Positions 44,765 to 57,256 of a DNA stretch of 64,000 nt are shown one piece after another. Within the stretch, counting starts at the first letter, position 1. Every line of letters starts with the position of its first letter. Origin of the DNA: Halomonas sp. A40-4 (GTDB lineage Bacteria > Pseudomonadota > Gammaproteobacteria > Pseudomonadales > Halomonadaceae); the NCBI RefSeq assembly GCF_015767635.1, contig NZ_CP065230.1, positions 1,364,001 through 1,428,000 of the forward strand, given 5' to 3'. The notes beneath the pieces are model-generated. The model was not told the origin of the DNA. It worked only from the letters and a program-made list of their open reading frames with translations, and ran no database searches. The translations under genes were made by a program, and so were the position numbers.

Positions 44765-45841
44765 TTAATCGTCGTCGATAAGGGACAAGGTCTGCCCCTC
44801 TTCCAGGCGTTCGTTGCCGACCACAATGACGCGATCGCCCGCCTCGATACCGTCCAGCACCGCAACGTTGCCTTCGTGGCCGCTGCCGATCTCCACGCGT
44901 TGTTCATAGGCGCGCCATGCGTCGTCTTCCTGGCGGGCCAGCCATACGCTCACGCTGCCGTCCGGGCGGCGGATCAAGGCATCGCGGGGGACGCTTGGGC
45001 CTGTCTCGCCTTCAAGCAACAGCCGCCCTTCGAGCGCCATGCCGGGCAGCAGGCTGAGGGCTTCAGCAGGCTCGGCGCGCAATAGGAACTGGCGGCTGGT
45101 GGCGTCCTGGGGTACCCGTGCCTGGGGGCGGGCGGCGTACCATCGGGTATCGCCTTCCAGCCGGATCTCGAGAGTGGCGTCATCCATGCGGCCATAGGCC
45201 GAGAAAGGCACAGGGAAGTCCAGTCTCAAGGCGTCAATGTCGACCAGCGTCATCAGGGTGTCCCCGGGCGTGACCCATTCACCCAGCTCGCTGTCGCGCT
45301 GGGTGATCAGTGCATCGAAGGGCGCGGTGATGGTGTGGCGGGCCACGCGTAGCTCCCAGAGCGCGTATTCGGTCTGCCGGGCGTCTAGAAGGGCCTCGGC
45401 CGCTGCCAGCGTGTTTTGCCGCCGGCGCTGTTCGCTGACCGCAATATTTTGTTGTGCGGAGAGCTGGTTGGCTTCGTTGAGGCGCTGACGGGCATCGTCG
45501 CGATCAGCGCGGGCCTGATCTATATTGGCCTGGGCGCGCTGGCGCTCCAGCTCGGCTTCACGGCTATCCAGTGCCATCAGCCGTTCACCCTGGCTGACCC
45601 GGTCGCCGAGGGCGACGTCAAGGGACGCAACCTGGCCCGCTTCGGCGCTGGAAAGCTGCGAGGTGCGCGGGGCGGAAACGCTACCGGTCAGACGCAGCGT
45701 CTCGATACGCGGGGTGTCTTCAACCCGCTGGGTTTCGACTCGGGCGTCCTGTGCGGCGGCCACGCCGATGCCACCCATCAGCAGGGCCAGTGTCGTGGCG
45801 CACGCCCGAAGGACGCGAGCGATAGTCAACAATCGTCGCAA
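44765..45841 (-). CDS. RND efflux periplasmic adaptor for the second pump
   Basis: The 358-residue adaptor has a signal peptide (TTLALLMGGIGVAAAQ), a first lipoyl half SSAEAGQVASLDVALGDRVSQGERLMALDSREAELERQRAQ, a helical hairpin (about 90-150), a second lipoyl half HTITAPFDALITQRDSELGEWVTPGDTLMTLVD, and beta-barrel and membrane-proximal domains. It precedes and is co-transcribed with the pump gene at 41603-44746. It is only distantly similar to the adaptor at 16.6 kb, which supports two unrelated acquisitions or ancient paralogues. Confidence 0.9.
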   Translation of the reverse strand: MRRLLTIARVLRACATTLALLMGGIGVAAAQDARVETQRVEDTPRIETLRLTGSVSAPRTSQLSSAEAGQVASLDVALGDRVSQGERLMALDSREAELERQRAQANIDQARADRDDARQRLNEANQLSAQQNIAVSEQRRRQNTLAAAEALLDARQTEYALWELRVARHTITAPFDALITQRDSELGEWVTPGDTLMTLVDIDALRLDFPVPFSAYGRMDDATLEIRLEGDTRWYAARPQARVPQDATSRQFLLRAEPAEALSLLPGMALEGRLLLEGETGPSVPRDALIRRPDGSVSVWLARQEDDAWRAYEQRVEIGSGHEGNVAVLDGIEAGDRVIVVGNERLEEGQTLSLIDDD

Positions 45842-45915
45842 GATGATTCCCCGGCTCTAGGATTGCGCCCAGCATGCCAGAATCAAACGGTCGGTTGGCG
45901 TTGGTGGTATCAACG

Positions 45916-48900
45916 TTATCCGCGCTTGAGCGCGCTCAATAGCGCCTGCAGCGGGTGAGGCAGCACCTGGCTTGAGTAACGCTTCACCTGGCTGCGACAG
46001 GAGTAGCCTGTCGCCAGTAGCTTGCCCGCATTCTCTTCGGCGTCAACCTGCGGCTGCCAGGACTGCGCGTAGATGACCTTAGAGGTCGCCACGTTGCGGG
46101 TTTCATGGCCGTAGGTGCCGGACATGCCACAGCAGCCGGTACTGACCAGTTCAAGCTCCAGCCCGAAGGCGGCGAATACCTGCTGCCATGCCTTGGGGGA
46201 GCCCGGCGCATTGGTGCTTTCGGTGCAGTGGGAAAGCAGTTTGAAGCTGGGGTCGCTCAGTTCCACCGGGCGGCTAGGCAGGGTGTTGAGGCGGGTGGCC
46301 AGCCACTCCTGGAGCATCAGCACCTCGGGCACCGCCGCGCTGCCCAGCGATTTGACGTACTCCTGGCGGTAGGTGAGGGTCATCGCCGGGTCGATGCCCA
46401 CCAGGGGGATGTCAAAGTGCGCCAGCGTACGCAGCCGCTCGGCCTGTTTCCGCGCCGTGCGTTCGAACGCTCCCAGGAAACCCTGGACGTGCAGCGGCTT
46501 GCCGTTGGCGGAAAACGGCATGACGAACACCCGCAGGTTGAGCCGCGACAGCAGTTCGACGATATCCATCACCAGCTTGGCTTCAAAGTGGCTGGTGAAC
46601 GCGTCCTGCACGATGATCACGCTGTTGGCGCGCTGCTGTTCGGTGAGCAGCGCAAGCGAGGTCGGTGTGGCCTCGGCCACCCCCCAGGCGCGCAGCTTCT
46701 TTTTCAGGTTGGCCCGGGACAGCGCCGGGGAGTCGCTGATGCCTACGCCTTTGCGCATCAACTGCTCGACCCAGTGCTGGCCCATGATGGCGTTGTACAG
46801 CGGGGCGGCTCTGGCAAAGGTCGGCAACATGAACTCGGTGCCGCCAATGACATAGTCCCGCAGCGGGCGCAGGTAACGACCGTGGTAGACCTCCAGAAAC
46901 TGCGAGCGGAACTGCGGTACGTTGACCTTGACCGGGCACTGCCCGGCGCAGGATTTGCACGCCAGGCAGCCCGCCATGGCGTCATAGACCTCATGGGAGT
47001 AGTCGTGGTGCTGCCTGCGGCTCAGCGTGTTGGCTACCCGCCGTGGGAAGTGCTTGATAAAGCCCCAGCTGCTTTCGGCGTTTTTCCTGCGCGACTCTTC
47101 CACCACGTCGATACCCGCATTGGACTGCAGGCGTAGCCACTCACGGATCAAACTGGCGCGGCCCTTGGGGGAATGGCGGCGGTCGCGGGTGGCCTTCCAG
47201 GAAGGGCACATGGGGTCGTCGACGTCGTAGTTGTAGCAGGCGCCGTTGCCGTTGCAGTAGACCGCGGCGTCGTAGGCCTGCCAGGCCCGTTCATCGATGG
47301 TGCGGTCGAGCTGGCCGCGCATCGGCACGCTGTCGATGGTGAGCAGCTCCGGGTCGTGCTCCCGGGCGATCAGCTTGTCCCCTTCACCAGGGGAGGCGAT
47401 CTTGCCGGGGTTGAGCTGGTTATAAGGGTCAAACGCGGCTTTGACTCGCTGCAAGCTGGGGTAGAGCTCACCAAAAAATGTCGGCGAGTATTCCGATCGG
47501 ACGCCCTTGCCGTGCTCGCCCCATAAAAGCCCCCCGTATTTCTGGGTGAGCGCGACCACTTCATCGGAGATTGCCCGAATCAGCGCTTCCTGAGCCGGGT
47601 CTTTCATATCCAGCGCCGGACGAACGTGCAGTACCCCAGCATCCACGTGGCCAAACATGCCGTAGTCAAGCCCCCGGGCATCCAGCGCCGCACGGAATTC
47701 GGCAATGTAGTCGGCCAGGTGCTCGGGCGGCACCGCGGTGTCTTCCACAAACGGCAGCGGGCGCTTTTCGCCCTGAACGTTGCCCAGAAGCCCAACCGAG
47801 CGCTTGCGCATGCCGTAGACGGTCTGGATCTGACCGCGACCTTCGGCCAGGGTGTAGCCCAGCCGCTCGACGGTGGCATCATGGCGCAAATGCTCGGTGA
47901 ACGCGCGAACCCGCCGGGTCAGCGCATCGGGGTCGTCGTCGTTGAACTCGACCAGGTTAATGCCGCGAATGGCGGTGTCACCGGCCGGAAAAAATTCGGC
48001 CACGCTGTCCCATACGAAGTCGTCCATGGCGAGTTGCAGCACGGTGTCGTCGATGGTTTCGATGGACGTGGGGCGAGCGCTTGACGCCATCAGTGCTTTG
48101 GCGTCACGCAGGGCCTCCATAAAACCGGCGTAGCGAACGTTCACTAGCGTCGAGTGCTTGGGAATCGGCAAAACGTTCAATACCGCTTCGTTCAGAAAGC
48201 CCAGTGAGCCCTCTGAGCCGCAGAGCAGGCTGTTGAGGTTGAGCTGGCCGCTATCGTCACGCAGGTGGGCCAGGTCATAGCCAGTCAGACAACGGTTGAG
48301 CGGCGGGAAGGTGGTCTCGATCAGTTCGCGCTGCTGGTCGATAATCTTGGCGGCAGTGGCGTGGATCCGGCCGAGAATGCCTTCTTGCGCGCATTCAGCG
48401 GTTTCTTCTTCAACGCTCAGCGGGCGACTATGTAAGTGCTTACCCCCCAGCAGCACCGTGTCGAGTTCAAGCACATGGTCGCGGGTCTTGCCGTACTCGC
48501 AGCTGCCCTGGCCGCTGGCGTCGGTGGATATCATGCCGCCAATGGTGGCGCGATTGGAGGTTGAGAGCTCCGGCGCGAAAAACAGTCCGTGAGGCTTGAG
48601 CGCGGCGTTGAGCTGGTCTTTGACCACGCCCGCCTGGACGCGCACCCGGCGATTATCCGCGTCGATCTCGATAATCTGGTTCATGTGGCGGGAAACATCC
48701 ACCACAATGCCGTCGGTCAGCGACTGGCCGTTTGTGCCGGTACCGCCCCCACGTGGGGTCAGTACGATATTGCGATGGGGCACTTCGCCCGCCAGTCTGG
48801 TCAGACGCTCCAGGTCTTCGGCGTGCTTGGGGAAGACCGCCGCCTGTGGCAGGCGCTGGTAAATCGAGTTGTCCGTCGCCAGTACCGTGCGGTTGGCGTA

Positions 48901-49014
48901 ATCCGGCGCGATCTCGCCTTCAAAGCCACGCGTTTTCAGCGCCTCGAGAAAACGGACGTAATGGGCGCCCAGGCGTTCAAATGGCGCGGTGCGTGAATCC
49001 AGAGATGCAATCAT
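45916..49014 (-). CDS. ydiJ: YdiJ-type FAD and Fe-S dehydrogenase, probably D-2-hydroxyglutarate dehydrogenase
   Basis: This long protein (1032 residues) joins an FAD-linked oxidase domain (about 40-540) to Fe-S and CCG domains. The FAD site is in LTPRGGGTGTNGQSLTDGIVVDVSRHMN and SNRATIGGMISTDASGQGS. The Fe-S part includes CNGNGACYNY with MCPSWKATRD, and the ferredoxin-like CLACKSCAGQCPVKVN. STGCCGMSGTYGHE near the C-terminus is a CCG-type motif. E. coli YdiJ has the same architecture and similar length (about 1018). D-2-hydroxyglutarate oxidation is the most likely reaction by family; a D-lactate or glycolate role is less likely. It is a single gene on the minus strand. Confidence 0.88.
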   Translation of the reverse strand: MIASLDSRTAPFERLGAHYVRFLEALKTRGFEGEIAPDYANRTVLATDNSIYQRLPQAAVFPKHAEDLERLTRLAGEVPHRNIVLTPRGGGTGTNGQSLTDGIVVDVSRHMNQIIEIDADNRRVRVQAGVVKDQLNAALKPHGLFFAPELSTSNRATIGGMISTDASGQGSCEYGKTRDHVLELDTVLLGGKHLHSRPLSVEEETAECAQEGILGRIHATAAKIIDQQRELIETTFPPLNRCLTGYDLAHLRDDSGQLNLNSLLCGSEGSLGFLNEAVLNVLPIPKHSTLVNVRYAGFMEALRDAKALMASSARPTSIETIDDTVLQLAMDDFVWDSVAEFFPAGDTAIRGINLVEFNDDDPDALTRRVRAFTEHLRHDATVERLGYTLAEGRGQIQTVYGMRKRSVGLLGNVQGEKRPLPFVEDTAVPPEHLADYIAEFRAALDARGLDYGMFGHVDAGVLHVRPALDMKDPAQEALIRAISDEVVALTQKYGGLLWGEHGKGVRSEYSPTFFGELYPSLQRVKAAFDPYNQLNPGKIASPGEGDKLIAREHDPELLTIDSVPMRGQLDRTIDERAWQAYDAAVYCNGNGACYNYDVDDPMCPSWKATRDRRHSPKGRASLIREWLRLQSNAGIDVVEESRRKNAESSWGFIKHFPRRVANTLSRRQHHDYSHEVYDAMAGCLACKSCAGQCPVKVNVPQFRSQFLEVYHGRYLRPLRDYVIGGTEFMLPTFARAAPLYNAIMGQHWVEQLMRKGVGISDSPALSRANLKKKLRAWGVAEATPTSLALLTEQQRANSVIIVQDAFTSHFEAKLVMDIVELLSRLNLRVFVMPFSANGKPLHVQGFLGAFERTARKQAERLRTLAHFDIPLVGIDPAMTLTYRQEYVKSLGSAAVPEVLMLQEWLATRLNTLPSRPVELSDPSFKLLSHCTESTNAPGSPKAWQQVFAAFGLELELVSTGCCGMSGTYGHETRNVATSKVIYAQSWQPQVDAEENAGKLLATGYSCRSQVKRYSSQVLPHPLQALLSALKRG

Positions 49015-49102
49015 AATTGATCAGGTCGTCACTGCCGAAAGCGGAAAAGAGAAGACAGCTACTTTACCGCAGCGTCGCCGCTGGTGCATCAGGGCGGCGG
49101 CG

Positions 49103-49693
49103 TTATGCCTCGCCCAGGGCTTCTTTGACCAGCGCGGTCGATGATGGCGACATGGGCAGCGTCAACGCCAGCTCATGGGCACGCGGGGACATTTTACGCC
49201 AGGTCATCTGTACGATTCGCACCATATGATCGTGCTCGACCTTGCGCGAGAAATCGGCGAAGTAGTTTTCCAGGAACACCAGGCAGGCACAGTCTTCCAG
49301 CGCCTGTACCTCGGGATCACGCCCCAGACCTTTCTTGCCGATCATTGCCGCGACGCGTTTGGCCTCCTCAACGCTGTAACCGGCTTTCTCCATCAGTTTG
49401 GCAGTAGTTTCGCCTGCCCGTTTGCCCTGGTCGCGCCGCCAGGTCAAATAGCCCACCCGTCCTTTATCATAGTCTTCGCGGGGGACCTGCCAGCGCTGCA
49501 AGTGCTGGGCGCGTACCGCCAGTTGCAATAGCTCGCCGGGTGCATCAAAAACAGATTCCAGCCACTTGCTCATCCGCTGGGCATAAGCCAACTCCTGAGG
49601 CATGGTGGTGCCATCGTCAAGCGTGGTGGAACGCGGGTCTTGGGCATGAAGCGCATCAATGGCGTCGAGTGTTTGCTCAAAAGCGGAGGTCAT
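49103..49693 (-). CDS. DUF4202 family protein
   Basis: This 196-residue soluble protein matches DUF4202, present in many proteobacteria and some fungi and of unknown function. Family stretches include LQLAVRAQHLQRWQVPREDYDKGRVGYLTWRRDQGKRAGE and ALEDCACLVFLENYF. Conserved His, Asp, Glu and Arg residues in an all-helical protein hint at an HD-like or metal-binding fold, but that is only an impression. It lies between ydiJ and serS on the minus strand, divergent from serS. Confidence 0.85.
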   Translation of the reverse strand: MTSAFEQTLDAIDALHAQDPRSTTLDDGTTMPQELAYAQRMSKWLESVFDAPGELLQLAVRAQHLQRWQVPREDYDKGRVGYLTWRRDQGKRAGETTAKLMEKAGYSVEEAKRVAAMIGKKGLGRDPEVQALEDCACLVFLENYFADFSRKVEHDHMVRIVQMTWRKMSPRAHELALTLPMSPSSTALVKEALGEA

Positions 49694-49834
49694 TTGAAGC
49701 TCGCTTGGCTAATCAAGGTCGATACGCTTATGTTAGCAGTGCTGCGCGCAGCAGGATAACCCCATAGCCCCCCGCCGCGCTTTTGCCTACAATAGTTGCC
49801 TTTGTTGTCGGCGCTTTGCGCCGTGGTTCACTGA

Positions 49835-51911
<2,077 letters not shown>

Positions 51912-52115
51912 TGGTAACATCCCTATTATTGCGTGTGCGCTAGGCACATGGCGGAGGAGAAAGAGTAAGACTAGACTCTGCTTGGAATGCGGTAGGCCAA
52001 AGAAAGTTCAGCCGTAGCGGTGTGGTGGAAAGTTGTTGCTAGAAGTTTGCACGCTTGGTGCTAAATTCCGTTGTCTTCTGGTTTAGAAGGCGATATTGCT
52101 TAGGGATGGAGGGGT

Positions 52116-53219
52116 ATGTCGAAGTTATCGGATGAGGGTTACCGCAGTATTCCGTTGAATGCCACGCTGGCCATGGCGGCTTTGGTGGTCATTATGGCGG
52201 GCATGAAAATGGGCTCGGATCTGCTGGTGCCACTGCTGCTCGCCATTTTTATCGCGGTGGTATGCACATCCCCCGTGCATTGGCTGAATCGTTGCGGGCT
52301 TAGCTTACGGCTCGCCGTGTTTCTCACCTTGATTTTCATGCTGGTGTTTATATCGCTGATCGGCCTGCTGGTGGTGAACAGTTTCAGTACCTTCATTCAA
52401 GCCCTGCCTGATATTGAAACGCGTCTCTACGAGCACTACTGGGATATATTAAATGCGTTGGCCTCGCGCGGCCTGGCGATAGATCCTGATCAGCTAAGCT
52501 CGATGCTGGAAATGGAAGGTGAAGGGTCCTGGATGCAAACCTTGCTGGGAGAGCTAGGCAATCTGTTCATGCAGAGCAGCATTGTCGCGTTGCTGGTTAT
52601 TTTCTTGATGTTCGAAACGCTGAATTTTCGCGATAAGGTGTCGCGGGCCTTGGAAAACCCGGCGCCGAGTTTGAAGCGTTTCAGCGAATTCAGCTTGACG
52701 TTGAAGCGCTACCTCGCCGTAAAGACGGTGATTAGCCTGGCGACGGGGATTTTGGTATGGCTTTCTTGCCTGATGGTGGGGGTTGAGTTTCCGCTGCTTT
52801 GGGGGGTGCTGGCCTTTGCGCTCAACTTTATTCCCAATATCGGTTCCGCGATAGCCGCGATTCCGCCGGTATTATTGCTGCTGGTTTCTCAGAATGGAGG
52901 GATCTGGGAGGCATTGCTGCTGGCATCCACTTACCTGGCAATCAATTTCGTGCTGGGTAACTTGGTTGAGCCGCGGATCATGGGGCAGGCGCTGGGGCTT
53001 TCCACCTTTGTGGCGTTTTTATCGCTGGTGGTATGGGGGTGGGTATTCGGGGTTGCCGGGATGTTGCTGTCGGTCGTTTTGACCATGACGCTCAAGATAG
53101 CCTTGGACAGCCACCCGCAAACGCGATGGATGGCGCACTTATTGGGTCCAGGCAGTCGAAGAGGGGAAAAATCCAGCAAGCTGGACGCTCGGCGACCGCC
53201 TTGGTTAAGACGTCACTGA
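52116..53219 (+). CDS. AI-2E family transporter
   Basis: The 367-residue inner-membrane protein has about seven to eight membrane helices and matches the AI-2E (TqsA/PerM) family: PLLLAIFIAVVCTSPVHWLNRCGL near the start, LMFETLNFRDKVSRAL in the middle, LAFALNFIPNIGSAIAAIPPVLL and GNLVEPRIMGQALGLSTFVAFLSLVVWGWVFGVAGMLLSVVLTMTLKIALD near the end. Family members export autoinducer 2 or small ions; some act as sodium/proton antiporters in halophiles, which would be apt here but is unproven. GGAGGGG lies just before the ATG. A strong terminator follows. Confidence 0.88.
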   Translation: MSKLSDEGYRSIPLNATLAMAALVVIMAGMKMGSDLLVPLLLAIFIAVVCTSPVHWLNRCGLSLRLAVFLTLIFMLVFISLIGLLVVNSFSTFIQALPDIETRLYEHYWDILNALASRGLAIDPDQLSSMLEMEGEGSWMQTLLGELGNLFMQSSIVALLVIFLMFETLNFRDKVSRALENPAPSLKRFSEFSLTLKRYLAVKTVISLATGILVWLSCLMVGVEFPLLWGVLAFALNFIPNIGSAIAAIPPVLLLLVSQNGGIWEALLLASTYLAINFVLGNLVEPRIMGQALGLSTFVAFLSLVVWGWVFGVAGMLLSVVLTMTLKIALDSHPQTRWMAHLLGPGSRRGEKSSKLDARRPPWLRRH

Positions 53220-53227
53220 ATGGAATC

Positions 53228-53261
53228 GTAAAAACCGCCGACGTAGTCGGCGGTTTTTTAC
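53228..53261. terminator. Bidirectional intrinsic terminator between the AI-2E gene and trxA
   Basis: CCGCCGAC (53235-53242) and GTCGGCGG (53246-53253) pair perfectly around the loop GTA. The stem is flanked by A residues on the left and TTTTTT on the right, so it terminates both converging genes. Confidence 0.92.
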
Positions 53262-53262
53262 G

Positions 53263-53586
53263 TCAAGCGTTCTGGTCAATAAACTGGGTTAGCTGCGATT
53301 TCGATTGAGCACCCACCAGCGATGCCACCTTGGTGCCGGCTTTAAACAGCATGACGGTAGGAACGCCGCGGACGCCTTGCTCTGCCGCGATCTCGGGGGC
53401 GTCATCAACGTTCACGCTGACCACCTTGAGGTTTTCGCCTTGTTCGTCGGCGACTTCATCGACCACCGGCGCCATGACTTTGCAGGGGCCACACCAGGGG
53501 GCCCAAAACTTCAGTAGGACTGGCTGTTCGGCGTTGAGGACTTCCTGCTCAAAATTGGCGTTAGTAACATCAACATTAGTAGCCAT
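53263..53586 (-). CDS. trxA: Thioredoxin
   Basis: Cytoplasmic thioredoxin of 107 residues with the active site WCGPC (C32 and C35) in KFWAPWCGPCKVMAPVVDEVA and the cis-proline loop VRGVPTVMLFKAG. It reduces disulfides and typically donates electrons to PAPS reductase, ribonucleotide reductase and Msr enzymes. The frame is open to 53649, but MATNVDVTNANF at 53586 is the normal start and follows GGGAGAAG. CysB and cysH are next along the chromosome, and sulfate reduction needs thioredoxin. Confidence 0.96.
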   Translation of the reverse strand: MATNVDVTNANFEQEVLNAEQPVLLKFWAPWCGPCKVMAPVVDEVADEQGENLKVVSVNVDDAPEIAAEQGVRGVPTVMLFKAGTKVASLVGAQSKSQLTQFIDQNA

Positions 53587-54888
<1,302 letters not shown>

Positions 54889-54893
<5 letters not shown>

Positions 54894-55509
54894 GCTGTAA
54901 ATGCAGTCCGCATTCGCGCTTTTCCTCGACCTTGGTGGGGTCAAAGTAGTCGAAGTTGTTGGGCAGATTGTGGGCTTGCAGATACTGGTACATATCCTTG
55001 GCTGTCCACTGAAGTAACGGCGCGACTTTCAACAGGCCGTCAGCATTGCGGCTGACCGGTTGCATCCTGGCACGTTCCGGCGTGTCTTCTGCCCGCAGGG
55101 CGGTGAGCCACACGTCCGGATGCATTTCCCTCAGGGCACGTTCAAAGGGTTCGATTTTGACTTCCTGGGTAAAGGCATCGTGGCGCGGGTCATAAATGCC
55201 TGGCATGGGGCCTTCCAGTGCCTCGCGATGCGCGCGGGTCCGCCTGGGCAGGAAGCTGACGATGTTGAGGTTAAGCTGCTTGATGACGTCATCAGCAAAT
55301 TGGTAAGTCGCCTCGGTGTTGTAGCCGCTATCCATCCATACGATGGGAATATCCGGGCGTACCTGGGTCACCATGTGCAGAATGACCGCTTCGAACGGGC
55401 GGAAGTTGGTCGTGCAGATGGGCCGTGTGCCCTGAGCCAGTGCCCACTCAACTAACCCTTGAGGGTTGTTGGCAAATTCATTGTTGATCGCTTCAAGTTC
55501 TGAGGACAT
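54889..55509 (-). CDS. cysH: Short PAPS reductase-like protein (CysH family)
   Basis: CysH reduces PAPS to sulfite with thioredoxin. This 206-residue protein is shorter than E. coli CysH (244). It keeps the PP-loop ATPase-type fold pieces WMDSGYNTEATYQFADDVIKQL, DVWLTALRAEDTPERARMQ and the C-terminal catalytic ECGLH. There are no CC...CxxC cysteines, so it lacks the 4Fe-4S cluster of APS reductases and should use PAPS. The phosphate loop near the N-terminus reads TTNFRPFEAVILHMV, unlike the serine-rich loop of E. coli CysH. Adjacent cysB supports the sulfur role. A different adenylyl-sulfate-like substrate cannot be excluded. Confidence 0.85.
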
Positions 55510-55626
55510 GCTTCCTCCTTATCGTCGGAAAGATCATGCCGATAGGCTACCAAAGAGCAGGCAGGTCGCCCCAATACCGTTTGGTTTGGCTTTTATATTC
55601 CTTTTTGATTTAAAGGCCGTGCTTGC

Positions 55627-56982
55627 TTATTCCAGCGCTTTGATCAAGTGACGAATTTTGTCCAGTGTCTCAGTGTATTCCTCGTCGACGTTGGAGTCGG
55701 CTACCAGCCCGCCGCCTCCCCAAACGTGAAGCCTACCGGCGTCTGCCACCACCGTGCGGATGGCAATCGAGGTGTCCATGCTTCCCCGTACGTCGACATA
55801 CCCGAGGCTGCCGCAGTAAATACTTCGCTGGCAGGGCTCCAGCTCATCGATGATCTGCATGGCACGAATTTTGGGTGCGCCGGTAATCGAGCCGCCGGGA
55901 AACGCGGCGGCGAGTAGGGCGAGGGCGGCACGCGGGTCGGGGAGCTGTCCCTGGATCACGCTGACCAGGTGATGAACGTTGGGATAGCTTTCCAGATGAC
56001 AGAGCTGAGGCACCCTGATCGTACCGGGAAGGCAGATACGGCCGAGGTCATTACGCAAAAGATCCACGATCATGACGTTTTCAGCGCGGTCTTTACGGCT
56101 GTTAAGTAACTGCTCGGCGAGTGCTTGATCTTCTTCAGGGGTCATGCCGCGGGGGCGCGTTCCCTTGATAGGGCGGGTTTCCACCTGGCCTTCATGGCTA
56201 CGAATAAACCGTTCGGGGGAGAGTGAAAGCACTGCTTTGTCCTGCCACGCCATAAACCCTGAAAAAGGCGTGGGGGTGGCCCGGCGAAGTCGCAAATAGG
56301 CTTGCCACTCATCACCCTGATAAGACGCCGAAAAACGTTGGGCAAGGTTGATCTGGTAGCAGTCTCCGGCGCGAATGTAATCTTGCACGGCATGAAAGCG
56401 CTGATGGTAGTCAGCGCGGCTGAGCTCCGCCTGAAAAGAAGCGGTCAGGCAAAACGGCGCCGTCGCTGGCAACGAGCGGTCAAGCCAGCGCATGACCTGT
56501 TCGCGGCGCTCGTCGGTGGCGACCAGCCATGCTTGCTGGGTGTGGTGGTCAAACGTGACGCACCAGTCATAGAGCCCAATTCGGGCCTGGGGCAGGTCGG
56601 TGACACACGGCTGCTGGCTGGCAATCGACTGCTGCTCACGGCCCAGGTCATAACCCCAGTAACCGATCAAACCGCCTGCAAAGGGGAGCTCGCCCATGTC
56701 TTGTGATGGCACAGGCAATTGGTCAAGCAGCCACTGCTGGGGGGCAAAGGCATCCGGCCAGTCAAGGGGCGCAGTAAGTTGATCGGACGTGACCTTCGAC
56801 TGACCGTTGGCATCGATCTCAAGCGTCGCCAGTGGGTCACTGCTCATGATGTCAAACCGGCCATTGGCCAACGGGCGCCCGCTATCTAGCAAGACAGCGC
56901 CTGAGCGTTGGCGAAGTGCCGCGAACGTCGTCAAGGGGTCAGGTAGGTAGGGCAGTGCCGTCAGTGTTAACGCTGATATCAT
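55627..56982 (-). CDS. pabB: Aminodeoxychorismate synthase component I
   Basis: PabB converts chorismate and ammonia to 4-amino-4-deoxychorismate on the folate pathway. The 451-residue protein has the chorismate-binding domain with GDCYQINLAQRF, SPERFIRSHEGQVETRPIKGTRPRG, the metal-binding region ENVMIVDLLRNDLGRICLPGTI, and AFPGGSITGAPKIRAMQIIDELEP. The PIKGT lysine forms the covalent intermediate in PabB, whereas TrpE has PIAGT. The glutamine amidotransferase partner may be TrpG at 39.0 kb or a PabA elsewhere. It is upstream of cysH on the same strand with about a 120-base gap. Confidence 0.95.
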   Translation of the reverse strand: MISALTLTALPYLPDPLTTFAALRQRSGAVLLDSGRPLANGRFDIMSSDPLATLEIDANGQSKVTSDQLTAPLDWPDAFAPQQWLLDQLPVPSQDMGELPFAGGLIGYWGYDLGREQQSIASQQPCVTDLPQARIGLYDWCVTFDHHTQQAWLVATDERREQVMRWLDRSLPATAPFCLTASFQAELSRADYHQRFHAVQDYIRAGDCYQINLAQRFSASYQGDEWQAYLRLRRATPTPFSGFMAWQDKAVLSLSPERFIRSHEGQVETRPIKGTRPRGMTPEEDQALAEQLLNSRKDRAENVMIVDLLRNDLGRICLPGTIRVPQLCHLESYPNVHHLVSVIQGQLPDPRAALALLAAAFPGGSITGAPKIRAMQIIDELEPCQRSIYCGSLGYVDVRGSMDTSIAIRTVVADAGRLHVWGGGGLVADSNVDEEYTETLDKIRHLIKALE

Positions 56983-57153
56983 GAAGCAAACGCCTAGCCA
57001 AGTGGGGCAGCATATTTTAGAGGGCGTTAAAGAAGGACACCAGTCGGTCTTCTCGACGGCTTTCTCACGTTAATCATATGGTGAAAGACATTGCCTCCGA
57101 CGCTTTCCTGCTTCTCGCTAGATTGTTGACACCGCAAGACGTTATTGCCCTAG

Positions 57154-57185
57154 GTCGTACGACAAAAGGCCTACCTGATCGTACG
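57154..57185. promoter_or_regulatory. Pair of TCGTACG elements upstream of the prp genes
   Basis: GTCGTACGAC (57154-57163) is a perfect ten-base palindrome. A second copy of its core, TCGTACG, is at 57179-57185, 24 bases downstream. Both lie 70-105 bases before the GntR regulator gene, in its non-coding leader. GntR/FCD regulators bind short palindromes in this kind of position, so these are good candidates for its operator and for autoregulation of the whole prp operon. A TTGACA at 57126-57131 may be the -35 box, but I see no convincing -10 at the right distance. Confidence 0.6.
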
Positions 57186-57256
57186 GTAAGCAAGGTTGAC
57201 GGCGGTTTTGCAGAGGACTAAAGTTGTCCCATCATTTAATTGTCGACAATTTCCCC

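Noticed and set aside
46105..47136. Long open frame (343 codons) opposite ydiJ
   Set aside because: Shadow frame; the opposite strand encodes conserved Fe-S motifs.
49810..49822. GGCGC/GCGCC hairpin in the serS leader as a T-box or riboswitch
   Set aside because: Only five pairs, no conserved T-box core; such leaders are not expected for this group.
55627..56982. Reading this chorismate enzyme as TrpE
   Set aside because: PIKGT in the active site and the 451-residue length indicate PabB.
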